Shown: positions 10,611 through 19,749 of the stretch, one piece after another | Layout: the number at the start of each line of letters is the position of its first letter | Numbering within the stretch: position 1 is the stretch's first letter | Origin: Heloderma charlesbogerti | Taxonomy: Eukaryota; Chordata; Lepidosauria; Squamata; Helodermatidae | Assembly (NCBI GenBank): GCA_026122225.1 | Contig: JANEZZ010003061.1 | Location: 3,472,001-3,536,000 of the forward strand | Length of the DNA stretch: 64,000 bases | Direction: 5' to 3' | Translations under genes and position numbers: made by a program | Notes under the pieces: model-generated | Seen by the model: the letters and a program-made list of their open reading frames with translations, nothing else | What the model was told of the DNA's origin: nothing | The model's database searches: none

Positions 10611-13600
10611 TGTTGTTGTCGTTGTTGTTCAGTCGTTCAGTCGTGTCCGACTCTTCGTGACCCCATGGACCATAGCACGCCAGGCCTTCCTGTCCTGCGC
10701 TCTCTCCCGGAGCGTGCTCAAGTTCATATTCATTGCATCCGTGATGCTATCTAGCCATCTCATCCTCTGCCGTCCCCTTCTCCTTTTGCCTTCAGTCTTT
10801 CCCAGCATCAGGGTCTTTTCCAGGGAGTTTTCTCTTCGCATTAGGTGGCCAAAAGATTGGAGCTTCAGCTTCATTATCTGTCCTTCCAATGAGCACTCAG
10901 GGTTGATTTCCTTTAGGATGGACTGATTTGACCTCCTTGCAGTCCAGGGGACTCGTAAGAGTCTTCTCCAGCACCACAGTTCGAAAGCATCAATTCTTCG
11001 GCGCTCAGCCTTCCTTATAGTCCAGCTCTCACAGCCATACATTACTACTGGGAAAACCATAGCTTTGATTAGACGGACCTTTGCGGCAAGGTGATGTCTC
11101 TGCTTCTTACTATGCTGTCTAGGTTGGCCATAGCTTTCCTCCCAAGGAGCAAGCGTCTTTTAATTTCATGGCTACAGTCACCATCTGCGGTGATCTTGGA
11201 GCCCAAGAAAGTAAAATCTGTCACTGCTTCCATTTCTTCCCCTTCTATATGCCAGGAAGTGATAGGGCCAGATGCCATGATATTCGTTTTTTTAATGTTG
11301 AGTTTCAAACCAGCTTTTGCACTCTCCTCTTTCACCCTCAACAAGAGGCTCTTTAGATCCTCTTCGCTTTTTGCCATTAGGGTGGTATCGTCTGCATATC
11401 GGAGGTTGTTGATAATTCTCCCGGCAATCTTAATTCCGACCTCTGATTCATCCAACCCAGCATTTCTCATGATGTACTCTGCATATAAGTTAAATAAGCA
11501 GGGCGACAATATGCAGCCTTGTCGTACTCCTTTCCCAATTTTGAACCAATCGGTTGTTCCATCTCTGGTTCTTACTGTTGCTTCTTGACCCTCGTACAGG
11601 TTTCTCAGGAGACAGGTAAGGTGGTCTGGTACTCCCATCACTTTAAGAATTTGCCACAGTTTGTTGTGATCCACACAATCAAAGGCTTTAGCATAGTCAA
11701 TGAAGCAGAAATAGACGTTTTTCTGGAATTCTCTTGCTTTCTCCATGATGCAGCGAATGTTGGCGATTTGATCTCTAGTTCCTCTGCCTCTTCTAAACCC
11801 AGCTTGTACTTCCGGTAGTTCTCGGTTCACATACTGCTGAAGCCTAGCTTGTAGGATTTTGAGCATCACCTTGCTGGCATGTGAAATGAGCGCAATGGTG
11901 CGGTAGTTTGAACACTCTTTGGCGTTGCCCTTCTTTGGAATTGGAATGTAAACTGACCTTTTCCAGTCTTGTGGCCACTGTTGAGTGTTCCAGATTTGTT
12001 GGCATATTGAATGCAGCACTTTAACAGCATCATCTTTTAGGATTTTAAATAGCTCAGCTGGAATACTGTCATCTCCACTAGCTTTGTTGTTACTAATGCT
12101 TCCTAAGGCCCACTTGACTTCACTCTCGAGGATGTCCAGCTCAAGTTCAGTGACCGCACTATCATGGCTATCAGGGACATTCAGATCTTTCCTGTATAGT
12201 TCTTCTGTGTATTCTTGCCACCTCTTCTTAATCTCATCTGCTTCTGTTAGGTCCCTGCCTTCTTTGTCCTTGATCATGCCCGTCTTTGCACAAAACGTTC
12301 CCTTGAGATCTCCAATTTTCTTGAAGAGATCTCTAGTCTTTCCCATTCTGTTGTTTTCCTCGATTTCTTTGCATTGTTCCTTTAAGAAGGCCTTCTTGTC
12401 TCTCCTTGCTATTCTCTGGAACTCTGCATTCAGTTGGGTATATCTTCCCCTTTCTCCCTTGCTTTTCGCTTCCCTTCTTTCCTCAGCTACTTGTAAAGCC
12501 TCCTCAGACAGCCACTTGGCTTTCTTGCATTTCTTTTTCTTTGGGATGGATTTCGTTGCTGCCTCCTGAACAATGTTACGGACCTCCGTCCATAGTTCCT
12601 CAGGCACTCTGTCTATCAGGTCTAATCCCTGAAATCTATTCCTCACCTCCACTGTATATTCATCAGGGATATGATTTAGGTCATACCTGAACGGTTTAGT
12701 GGTTTTCCCGACGTTCTTCAATTTCAGCCGAAATTTTGCAAGAAGCAGCTCATGATCTGAGCCACAGTCAGCTCCAGGTCTTGTTTTTACTGACTGTATG
12801 GAGCTTCTCCATCTTTGGCTGCAAAGGACATAATCAATCTGATTTCGATATTGACCATCTGGTGACGTCCATGTGTAGAGTCGCCTCTTGTGCTGTTGGA
12901 AAAGAGTGTTTGCTATGATCAGCATGTTCTCTTGGCAAAACTCTATTAGCTTTTGTCCTGCTTCATTTTGTACACCAAGGCCATGCCTGCCTGTTATCCC
13001 GGTGATTTCTTGACTTCCTACTTTAGCATTCCAATCCCCTATGATGAAGAGGACATCTTTTTTTGGTGTTAGTTCTAGAAGGTGTTGTAGGTCTTCATAG
13101 AACCGATCATCCTCAGCTTCTTCGGCCTCAGTGGTTGGGGCATAGACTTGAATTACTGTGATGTTGAATGGTTTGCCTTGCTTTTCCCACCCTTTGTTGA
13201 CTATGAGTGCTACTCCATTTCTTCTATGGGATTCTTGCCCACAATAGTAGATATGATGGTCACCTGAATTAAATTCGCCCATGCCTGTCCATTTTAGTTC
13301 GCTGATTCCCCAGATGTCGATGTTCAATCTTGCCATCTCATGTTTGGCCACCTCCAGCTTACCTTGATTCATTGATCTGACATTCCAGGTTCCTAAACAA
13401 TATTGTTCTTTACAGCATCGGATTTTCTTTTCACCGCCAGACACATCCACAGCTGAGTGTCCTTTCGGGTTTGGCCCAGCTGCTTCACTCTTTCTGGCGC
13501 TACTTGGAAATACCCTCTGCTCTTCCCCAGTAGCATATTGGACACCTTCCGACCTGAGGGGCTCATCTTCCGGCGTCATATCTTTTAGCCTTGTGATACG

Positions 13601-13654
13601 TTCCATGGGGTTTTCTTGGCAAGAATACTGGAGTGGGTTGCCATTTCCTTCTCC
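10611..13654 (-). mobile_element. Near full-length RTE-BovB retrotransposon with perfect 12-bp target-site duplication
   Basis: The element is 3,044 bp. Its 5' end (minus strand) begins ggagaaggaaatggcaaccc at 13654 and its 3' end is a CAA/ACG-type triplet tail at 10611-10640. The direct repeat atactatgtcat is perfect at 10599-10610 and 13655-13666. The 5' end is the form known from ruminant Bov-type repeats (gcaacccactccagtattct), so the copy is probably complete. BovB is an RTE-clade LINE spread between squamates, ruminants and others by horizontal transfer. It sits in intron 10, in the same orientation as B3GLCT. Confidence 0.95.
10629..13606 (-). pseudogene. BovB ORF2-type polyprotein (endonuclease plus reverse transcriptase), one frameshift
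   Basis: From the Met at 13606 the frame is open for 845 codons. Residues about 66-292 are the APE-type endonuclease (LGTWNVRSMN at 71-80, IIGDWNAKVG at 188-197, GSDHELLLAKF at 282-292). Residues about 500-770 are the reverse transcriptase (FCFIDYAKAFDCVDH at 633-647 with catalytic Asp 637; GVRQGCILSPCLFNLY at 693-708; YADD at 737-740). A single base missing at about 11083 (ctttgcgg where other copies have ctttgtcgg) ends the frame after DITLP. The remaining C-terminal part continues in another frame from about 11085 to 10629. No other stop was seen, so this copy is one lesion from an open frame. The C-terminal region is the conserved BovB tail (MRWLDSITDAMN). Confidence 0.95.
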
Positions 13655-13828
13655 ATACTATGTCATACTATGAATGTAATGATTAACTTAAATTCCATTT
13701 CAGTGGGTCTACTTTATCATTATTGATGGTGATCAGTATTGTCATTGGTCTCTTTTTTCTTTTTAGAAGAGGCTTGTAAGTGGCTTTTTTGGGAAGCAAT
13801 AGTGTTCTTGCTTGACTACGGAAACTAA

Positions 13829-14176
13829 CTTGGTTCAGATGACACGATAGCCCACCTTGTGTTAATTAACCCTTGGGGTACCATGGTGCGTTTGCCATTA
13901 TGAATATGCATACCCTGGCCAGCGGTTGCCATGGCTTGTTGTATTGTGCAAACCCAGGGGGCAGGAGTTATTTGGAGGTTAAACAATCCTTGCAAAACCC
14001 ACAGTCTATTTTAGGGTTATGCGAGCATTGTTTAACCCTCATATAACCCCTGCTGGCCAGGTTCGCATGACATGACAAGCCATGGCAACCCCCAGCCATT
14101 CATAATGTCAGCTGGCACATGCTGTAGCTCCTCACTGGTAAGTTAACCCCCCAGTGGGTTGTCATATTGTGCAAAT
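13829..14176. mobile_element. Palindromic non-autonomous DNA transposon (TTCGCATGACA family), copy 1
   Basis: Left end ggttcagatgacacgatagccc and right end, inverted, ttgcacaatatgacaaccc correspond imperfectly. The interior contains gttaaacaatccttgc...gcattgtttaaccct and ggccaggttcgcatgacatg. The same order of blocks occurs, reversed, at 19455-19745, and a diverged relative is at 39139-39353. Confidence 0.6.
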
Positions 14177-14273
14177 AAGTCTCAAAAGAATACACAAACC
14201 ATTTTCCTTCACAGAAAACAAAGAATAAGTCTCAAAAGAATACACAAACCATTTTCCTTCACAGAAAACAAAG
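14174..14273. repeat. Perfect 50-bp tandem duplication
   Basis: Positions 14174-14223 and 14224-14273 are identical over all 50 bases. The duplication starts at the right edge of the preceding DNA element. Confidence 0.97.
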
Positions 14274-14821
14274 AAGACTCCTGGCACATGATATCATCCA
14301 CCATGACTCCAACGGAGAGTCAAAAGGTAAACCATTATTTAAAAATATATATATATCATTTTGATGTAAATAAATTATCAACCTTAATGCTGCACAGAAG
14401 TCATTTTGGGCAGATAAAAAAAGAAAAATCGCTTACCCTATAAAAGGAGCTCTCTGAAACTAGCATCCATTAATTTTTCACATTCCAGAGTAAGGTTATT
14501 CTCTACTGTGTAACACAGGAAACTGTGAGGAAAGTTCAAGTATTTTCCTCTTCAAAGTGTACCATGAAGGATTTTTAAACTATAGCTTCATTTTCAACCC
14601 AGCTTTATTTTGATTACCTCTCACATAGCAGACTTAAAAAAAAAAGATCAAAACCATTAAAAAAATCACAATGTGAATCAAGAACATGGAAACATTCTTC
14701 AACAAACTCCAGCTGCAGGTAGTCATTTCATTGCATCAAAAAGTTAATTATATGTAAAATTAAATCAGTGCAACATTAAAGTTTGGTAATAAACATTTTA
14801 AAAAGTTAAACACTACTTAAC
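14274..14821. other. Intron 10 stretch without recognised features
   Basis: AT-rich sequence with short A runs. A minus-strand exon was looked for and not found. Confidence 0.35.
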
Positions 14822-14824
14822 TAA

Positions 14825-15315
14825 GAGAGCATTTCTATGGTCTCTGGGCAAGCGTCCCAGGGACCACAGGGCAGCTTGTAAAACCCCTCTGAGGTTACAG
14901 ACAGTGTTCCAACCTTGGACGGGGGAGTCAGGAATCTGACCCTGACCCTTCCCCCTCACAGCCGGTGTGGGAAGAATGGTGCCAGCTGCCTCTCCAAGGT
15001 CAGAAAAGCAACCTCAGAGCCTCAGGAAAGGGAGTGTTCCAGTGGGCGGGGAGGGGAAGAGAATGGAGAGGTCAGGATACAAGTTACCCTGAGCCTCCTC
15101 CAGCCTTCTTCCCTCCCCCTCTGAAGTGCCCTCCCTAGACTGGCTCAAAAGCCCGTCTAGTGAAAATACAGGAGACCAGAGGACAGGGAGGTGAAGATCA
15201 CTTCCACTATTCCTCCTGCCCTGCCAGCTTCAGCCCAGTAGGGCATAGAAAACTCAGACGCCTCCAACTTCCAGGGCTTCTGAGCAGCAAGGGCACAATC
15301 AATAGGACTGCAACC
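14825..15315 (+). mobile_element. PIF/Harbinger-like MITE, copy 1
   Basis: The element is flanked by TAA on both sides (14822-14824 and 15316-15318), as expected for Harbinger TWA target sites. The left terminus gagagcatttctatgg and the inverted right terminus ggttgcagtcctatt are decayed inverted repeats. The interior aligns over its whole length with 44047-44504 in the same orientation (for example gcctcctccagccttcttcc). Confidence 0.75.
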
Positions 15316-15468
15316 TAAATTAGTGTAATGTTTAACCCCAAAAATAAGATTCTGAAAAATATCACCCAAACTCATTCTTCCATATCACCATTACAATGTT
15401 CAAATACCATGCTAAACCATGGTTAACTATGGAAGTTCAACTATGATCTAATTAGGGATGTCAGAGAA

Positions 15469-15533
15469 TTCCGCCATGGATCTTGGTGAGGCCGAATGCC
15501 AGTGCATTCGGCCCCCCGAAATCCATGGCGGAA
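15469..15533. repeat. Nested perfect hairpin 1
   Basis: Outer arms ttccgccatggat (15469-15481) and atccatggcggaa (15521-15533) are perfectly complementary. Inner arms ggccgaatgc (15490-15499) and gcattcggcc (15504-15513) pair perfectly around the loop cagt. Confidence 0.95.
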
Positions 15534-15736
15534 CGGCCTGCCACCCCCCTGCGGATCCCCCCCGGGACGAGACTTACCTGGGGCAGATGTTCCGGATGGT
15601 GGCGGCTTCGGCGGCAGCTAGTCTTCCAACCGGCTGCCACCGCCACCATTTGCTGTCTTGTCTTCTTTTTTTTTTTTACATAGATGTGATAGGCAACGTA
15701 AACAGCTGGGTTAAAAAAAAAACAAACGGTGAAAAT

Positions 15737-15783
15737 AAAGGGGAATGCAAATAGCGCCCGCTACGCTATTTGCGTTCCCCTTT
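15737..15783. repeat. Hairpin 3, 20-bp stem with one mismatch
   Basis: Arms 15737-15756 and 15764-15783 are complementary at 19 of 20 positions around the 7-nt loop cccgcta. Confidence 0.95.
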
Positions 15784-15791
15784 CTTTTCTT

Positions 15792-15829
15792 CATCTTAGT
15801 CTACGTAAATACTGACGTAGACTAAGATG
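15792..15829. repeat. Hairpin 4, perfect 15-bp stem
   Basis: Arms catcttagtctacgt (15792-15806) and acgtagactaagatg (15815-15829) pair perfectly around the 8-nt loop aaatactg. Confidence 0.97.
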
Positions 15830-15846
15830 GTGAAAAATAAGAAACA

Positions 15847-15878
15847 CAAATGGCGGCGGCCATAGCCGCCGCCATTTG
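15847..15878. repeat. Hairpin 5, perfect 14-bp stem
   Basis: Arms caaatggcggcggc (15847-15860) and gccgccgccatttg (15865-15878) pair perfectly around a 4-nt loop (cata). Confidence 0.97.
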
Positions 15879-16192
15879 CGCACGTTTTTTTTTTTTACCC
15901 AGAGCCCTCCGCAGCCGGAAATCCGGCTGCCGACGGTCCTGGCCGCCTGCTCCGCGGAGCTGCTGCGTAGCACAGCCAGCCAGCAAGGATTCCGGGGGAG
16001 GGACAGAACGCCTCCCCCCCGACACCATGAACAGAATCCGTGAAAAGGTAAGTAACTTTCGTACATCCCTATGTCTAGTGTGATTTGAATTGAGTAACCA
16101 TGGTTTGCAATTAGCCAGCAAATCAGACTCGGAAACCATAGTTTAAAGTAGGTTTGCAAACCAGGGTTTGTGCTGTAGTTCAGTGTGATATA

Positions 16193-17264
16193 CAGTACTG
16201 TGCAAAAGTCTTAGGCCACCATTAGATTTCTTGTTTTAGCAATGGTATAATTACCATATATAATTATTTCTCAGTCTCTTCATTAGAATACAACCAGAAA
16301 ATACAGGAAATTTGTATGCAGTATTCAACAACAGAAAAAAAAAGAAAAAACAGCTTCCATAGGCTAAAGTGGCAAGCATTTAGTGTGCCCTCCCCTTACA
16401 CTAGAGTAACAGCAGGCGCCTGGCCAGGAATGGTCTTTGTGGAAGGGTAGCAGCCAAGAAACCACTTTTGCAGAAGCGGAACAGGGTGAAAAGGCTAAGA
16501 TATGCTAAAGCTCACAAAAATTGGAATGAGGATCAGTGGAAAAGAGTATTATGGAGCAATGAATCCAAGTTTGAAATTTTGGGGTCCAATCGTCGACAAT
16601 ATGTGAGAACAGTTGGCGAGAGATGGACGAATGAGTGCTGGCGACCTTCAGTGAAACATGGTGGAGGGTCTGTCCTGGTTTGGGGCTGCATTTCTGCCAG
16701 TGGTGTTGGTGATCTTGTCCGTATTGATGGGATCATGAATGCTGAAAAGTATAGACAGGTTTTAATTCATCATGCCATTCCTTCTGGAAAGCGCCTGATT
16801 GGGAACGGTTTCATTTTTCAGCATGATAACGATCTCAAGCACACTGCTAATGCAGTGAAATCATATTTAGTGAAGAAAACAGCTGATAAAACACTGACAG
16901 TCATGGACTGGCCTCCACAGAGTCCGGACCTGAATATTATAGAGAGTGTATGGGATCACCTGGACAGAGAAATAAATAAAAGACAACCTACATCTAAAGA
17001 AGAACTCTGGGATGTGCTGAAAGAAGCCTGGTATAATATACCAGAAGATTACTTCAGAAAACTTCAGGATAGTCTCCCCAAAAGAGTTCAAGATGTGCTT
17101 AGAGCCAAGGGAGGTCACACTAAATACTGACTTTTGCCTGTACATATTTCCTGTATTTTCTGTTTGTATCTTAATACAGAGACCAAAAAATAATTATGGA
17201 TGGTCATTAAAACTTTGCTAAAACAACAAAGCTGGTGGTGGCCTAAGACTTTTGCACAGTACTG
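16193..17264 (+). mobile_element. Tc1-like transposon with perfect 28-bp terminal inverted repeats
   Basis: The left terminus 16193-16220 (cagtactgtgcaaaagtctt...) and right terminus 17237-17264 are perfect reverse complements over 28 bp. They are flanked by the TA dinucleotides expected of Tc1/mariner insertion (16191-16192, 17265-17266). At 1,072 bp it is shorter than typical autonomous Tc1 elements (about 1.6 kb), consistent with an internal deletion. It is inserted in an older repeat rich in aaccatgg motifs, traces of which lie at 15400-15445, 16095-16190 and 17340-17425. Confidence 0.95.
16405..17130 (+). pseudogene. Tc1-like transposase, N-terminally truncated DDE domain
   Basis: The frame opens after a TAG at 16402-16404. 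It shows RLARNGLCGRVAAKKPLL (the family's link between DNA-binding and catalytic parts), then AKAHKNW, WSNESKFEILG, SVKHGGGSVLVWGCIS, FQHDNDLKHTA and PPQSPDLNIIESVWDHL, ending GGHTKY. A first Met in this stretch is at 16468. The paired helix-turn-helix DNA-binding domain (roughly the first 100 residues of a usual 340) is missing. The first catalytic Asp of the DD34E triad, expected in WSDES, is Asn here; the second Asp (QHDN) and the Glu (IIESVW) are present. The product could neither bind the ends nor cut. Confidence 0.92.
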
Positions 17265-17429
17265 TATGAACTGGCAAACCTACACTACACCCAGAGATCA
17301 GTATGTAGAAAAGACAGAGAGTGGAAGCAGACTAACAACTTTAAACTATGGTTTGTCTGCACATTTGGAAGTTCAAACCATGCTTGAGTTCTAAACAACG
17401 GTTAATAGAAACCATAGACTGGCATGATG

Positions 17430-18059
17430 TCTCAGCTCAGCCAATATTAGCACCAAAGCATGATGGAGATTTTGCACAGCAGATTCTGTACTATAAATAG
17501 CCTGAAACTCTATTATTTTGTTTAAATACTAGTAACTACAGAGTGTTTTATGATCCAGGAGTTGTGAACACTATATTATTTCAGGATGTTTTGAGACTGT
17601 AATGGCATTTTAATGACGCTGGATTAATGTAATTTTTTCATTTGTTATTGTAATCTGTTATTACAGCTAGGTTAAAATGAATTATTAGTTTTAATTCTAT
17701 TTCCAGATTTCTGCTGGATCTTATGCTTTTGCAGATTACATTATTTTATACACCACTTGGTGATGTTGATCATACTATGCTAAACTAAATATGGTATCAG
17801 GTAGCTTGCCTACATGCCAACCATGTCACATTAAGCAATAAAATACATGTAGAGATGGAGATTCTTTTTCCTCTTCTTTTGTCTCCTTCATAGAAGTATT
17901 TTCAGAACTGCAATTAAATGATTTCTGTTTTCATATAATTACACTCAGGGACAACTATCCACACGGTTTCCTCTTATTCAAACTAGAGTTATATTGATGA
18001 ACTGAAATGAAATTTACCTTTAGAGAGCCTTTTCTGGTGCCACTCCAGTCCTGGAACTC
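17430..18059. other. Intron 10 stretch without recognised features
   Basis: AT-rich sequence; no repeat ends or exon-like segment recognised. Confidence 0.35.
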
Positions 18060-18061
18060 CC

Positions 18062-18302
18062 ACCCTGGAGATATTTATATTCCAACTTTTCCTTCAAAGA
18101 ACTCAGTGGTATACAAGATCCCTCCCGCCCTCCCATCCCAATTTTTTCCTAAGAACAACCCTGTGAAGCAGGTAGATAGATAAGGCTAAGAGACAGTGAC
18201 TGACCCAAGATCACCCAGTGAGTTTCATGGCTGAATCAAGATTTGAACTTGGCTCTTCCCAGTCCTAGTCCAATACTCTAACTACTACTAGTGTAAAGCC
18301 CC
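18062..18302 (-). repeat. tRNA-derived SINE (MIR/CORE-like layout), reverse orientation, old copy
   Basis: Read on the minus strand it has a decayed promoter half (agttagagtattggactag, then gttcaaatc), a middle section (ggtgatcttgggtcagtcac) and a 3' region (cacagggttgttctta-like). The same order occurs in the cleaner copy at 18363-18607. It is considerably diverged. Confidence 0.65.
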
Positions 18303-18362
18303 TGTCACCATGGAGGTAGTGTTCTGACTACTGTTCCTTGACTTCCACTATGTCAGTCCTGC

Positions 18363-18607
18363 AGAAGCCAGCGTGGTGTAGTGGCAAGAGTGTTGGACTA
18401 GGAGCTGGGAGATCCGGGTTCTAGTCCCTACTTGGCCATGGAAGCTCACTGGGTGACTTTGGGCCAGTCACAGACTCTCAACCCAACCCACCTCACCGGG
18501 TTGTTGTTGTGAGGATAAAATGGAGAGGAGGAGGATAATGTAAGCAGCCTTGGGTTCCTTGCAAGAGGAAAAAAAGTGGGGTATAAATGCAATAAATAAA
18601 TAAATAA
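18363..18607 (+). repeat. tRNA-derived SINE, forward copy
   Basis: The A-box region (ggtgtagtggcaagagtgtt, about 18374) and B box (gggttctagtccc, about 18417) are visible. A core follows (tgactttgggccagtcacag, gggttgttgttgtgaggata), then a gtataaatg 3' segment and an AAATA tail. The 3' end resembles the ends of L2-type LINEs in this window, which suggests L2 machinery mobilised it. Directly after is a short gcaa microsatellite (18607-18620). Confidence 0.85.
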
Positions 18608-18624
18608 GCAAGCAAGCAAGCTGT

Positions 18625-19320
18625 ATGTATGGAGGTTACTTTCCTTCAATGCAACTGAGGACTTTTGGCCCTCGCTTCCTCAAACCCGTCACCACTGAAC
18701 ATTTGCTTCTTCCCCTCAGGCCTCAAGCCCACCTCCTTCCCTCTTCCCCCATATTTTAAAACCCAGATTTTCCTAGGACTGCTTCTTTTCCTCCTTTCTA
18801 GCACATCAGAGTGTTTGCCGCCACCTCCACCACCATCCCTGCCACCAATATGGCCACTCTAAGAGCGGGGTCGACTCACAAAGACCAGGGCCCTCCCTCT
18901 GCCCCCACCTTTATGTTTTTCTCCCTGTGCGGCATGGAGCTACATGGGAGCTGCAACCCTCCTACAGGAGGAACTACATGTAGCTACAGGAGGCTGAGGC
19001 AGCTACAGCTGTCTCAGGTTCCTGGACAGGGCACAGAAACAGACTGGCTATTAAAACTTGAGGTTGGAACTTTTTCGAACTTTCAAAATTTTCTGCATGT
19101 CTACACTGCTCAAGCTTCAATTTTTTTTTAAAAAAAATGAGCAAAATCAGTCTGGTATATCTCTGGTAATATGCATTACACTAACGTATTCTTATATAGA
19201 TAACACCCTGGTGCTGTTTGCCTAGCACTATCATTTAGGTTACAGGCTAAGACTCTTATTTTTCTGAGCTTTTAAAAGAACAATGGCTTTTATGTCTGTT
19301 TATCTTTGTTGATTTCATTT
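18625..19320. other. Intron 10 stretch without recognised features
   Basis: Pyrimidine-rich segment (18660-18860), then unassigned sequence. No domain recognised in the short open frames. Confidence 0.35.
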
Positions 19321-19324
19321 CACT

Positions 19325-19427
19325 GCTGTTTTATTTGGGTTTTATTGTAAACTGCCTTGTGCAGTTTTATAATGGAAACACCGCATATGTAAATGCATAT
19401 TTCTCAAATGAATAAATCAAGTGCGAT
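19325..19427 (+). repeat. Probable L2/CR1-like 3' tail
   Basis: The segment tattgtaaactgccttgtgc ... aatgaataaatc resembles the 3' UTR ends of L2-type LINEs. No coding part is attached. Confidence 0.45.
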
Positions 19428-19454
19428 AGACCTACTGGTATTTAGGTTTGATGA

Positions 19455-19745
19455 GACATTGACCAGATTTGCATGACATGGCATGGCTCACCATTTTGCA
19501 TATGCAACCCCTCCCTCTGGGGTTGTCATGTCATGCAAACCTGGCAAGCGTGGATTATGCAAGGGTTAAACAATCCTCACATAACCCATGGTAGGGTTAT
19601 GTGAGGGCTTTTAACAATCGCTAGGTTTGCATGACACAACAACCCCCAAGCAGGGGTTGCATAATCAAAATGGTGGCCATCACGCACCATTGCCTCACCA
19701 TGGGTTAAATAACCCAGAGGGCTGTTGTGTCATGAGAACTAGCCC
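19455..19745. mobile_element. Palindromic non-autonomous DNA transposon (TTCGCATGACA family), copy 2
   Basis: The ends cagatttgcatgacatgg and, inverted, ctagttctcatgacac are similar. Interior blocks ggttaaacaatcctcaca and gggttatgtgaggg are self-complementary, and block order is the reverse of 13829-14176. I found no convincing target-site duplication. Confidence 0.65.
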
Positions 19746-19749
19746 ACTG

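Larger units (their letters stand above)
15453..16071. mobile_element. Hairpin-array DNA element (TAGGGATGT termini)
   Basis: The 619-bp element starts tagggatgt (15453-15461) and ends acatcccta (16063-16071), a perfect 9-bp inverted terminus. Flanking octamers gatctaat (15445-15452) and tgtctagt (16072-16079) match at 5 of 8 positions, weakly supporting a hAT-type duplication. The inside is a row of separate inverted repeats at 15469-15533, 15596-15649, 15737-15783, 15792-15829, 15847-15878, 15911-15930 and 15949-15960. Most have perfect stems. No transposase is present. Confidence 0.75.

Noticed and set aside
11091..12690. Long plus-strand open frames opposite the BovB element
   Set aside because: They are antisense shadows of the BovB coding strand; the same pattern recurs opposite every BovB copy.
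15458..16083. Protein-coding frames in the hairpin-array element
   Set aside because: They span the palindromes in both directions and have no recognisable domain; the structure explains the open frames.
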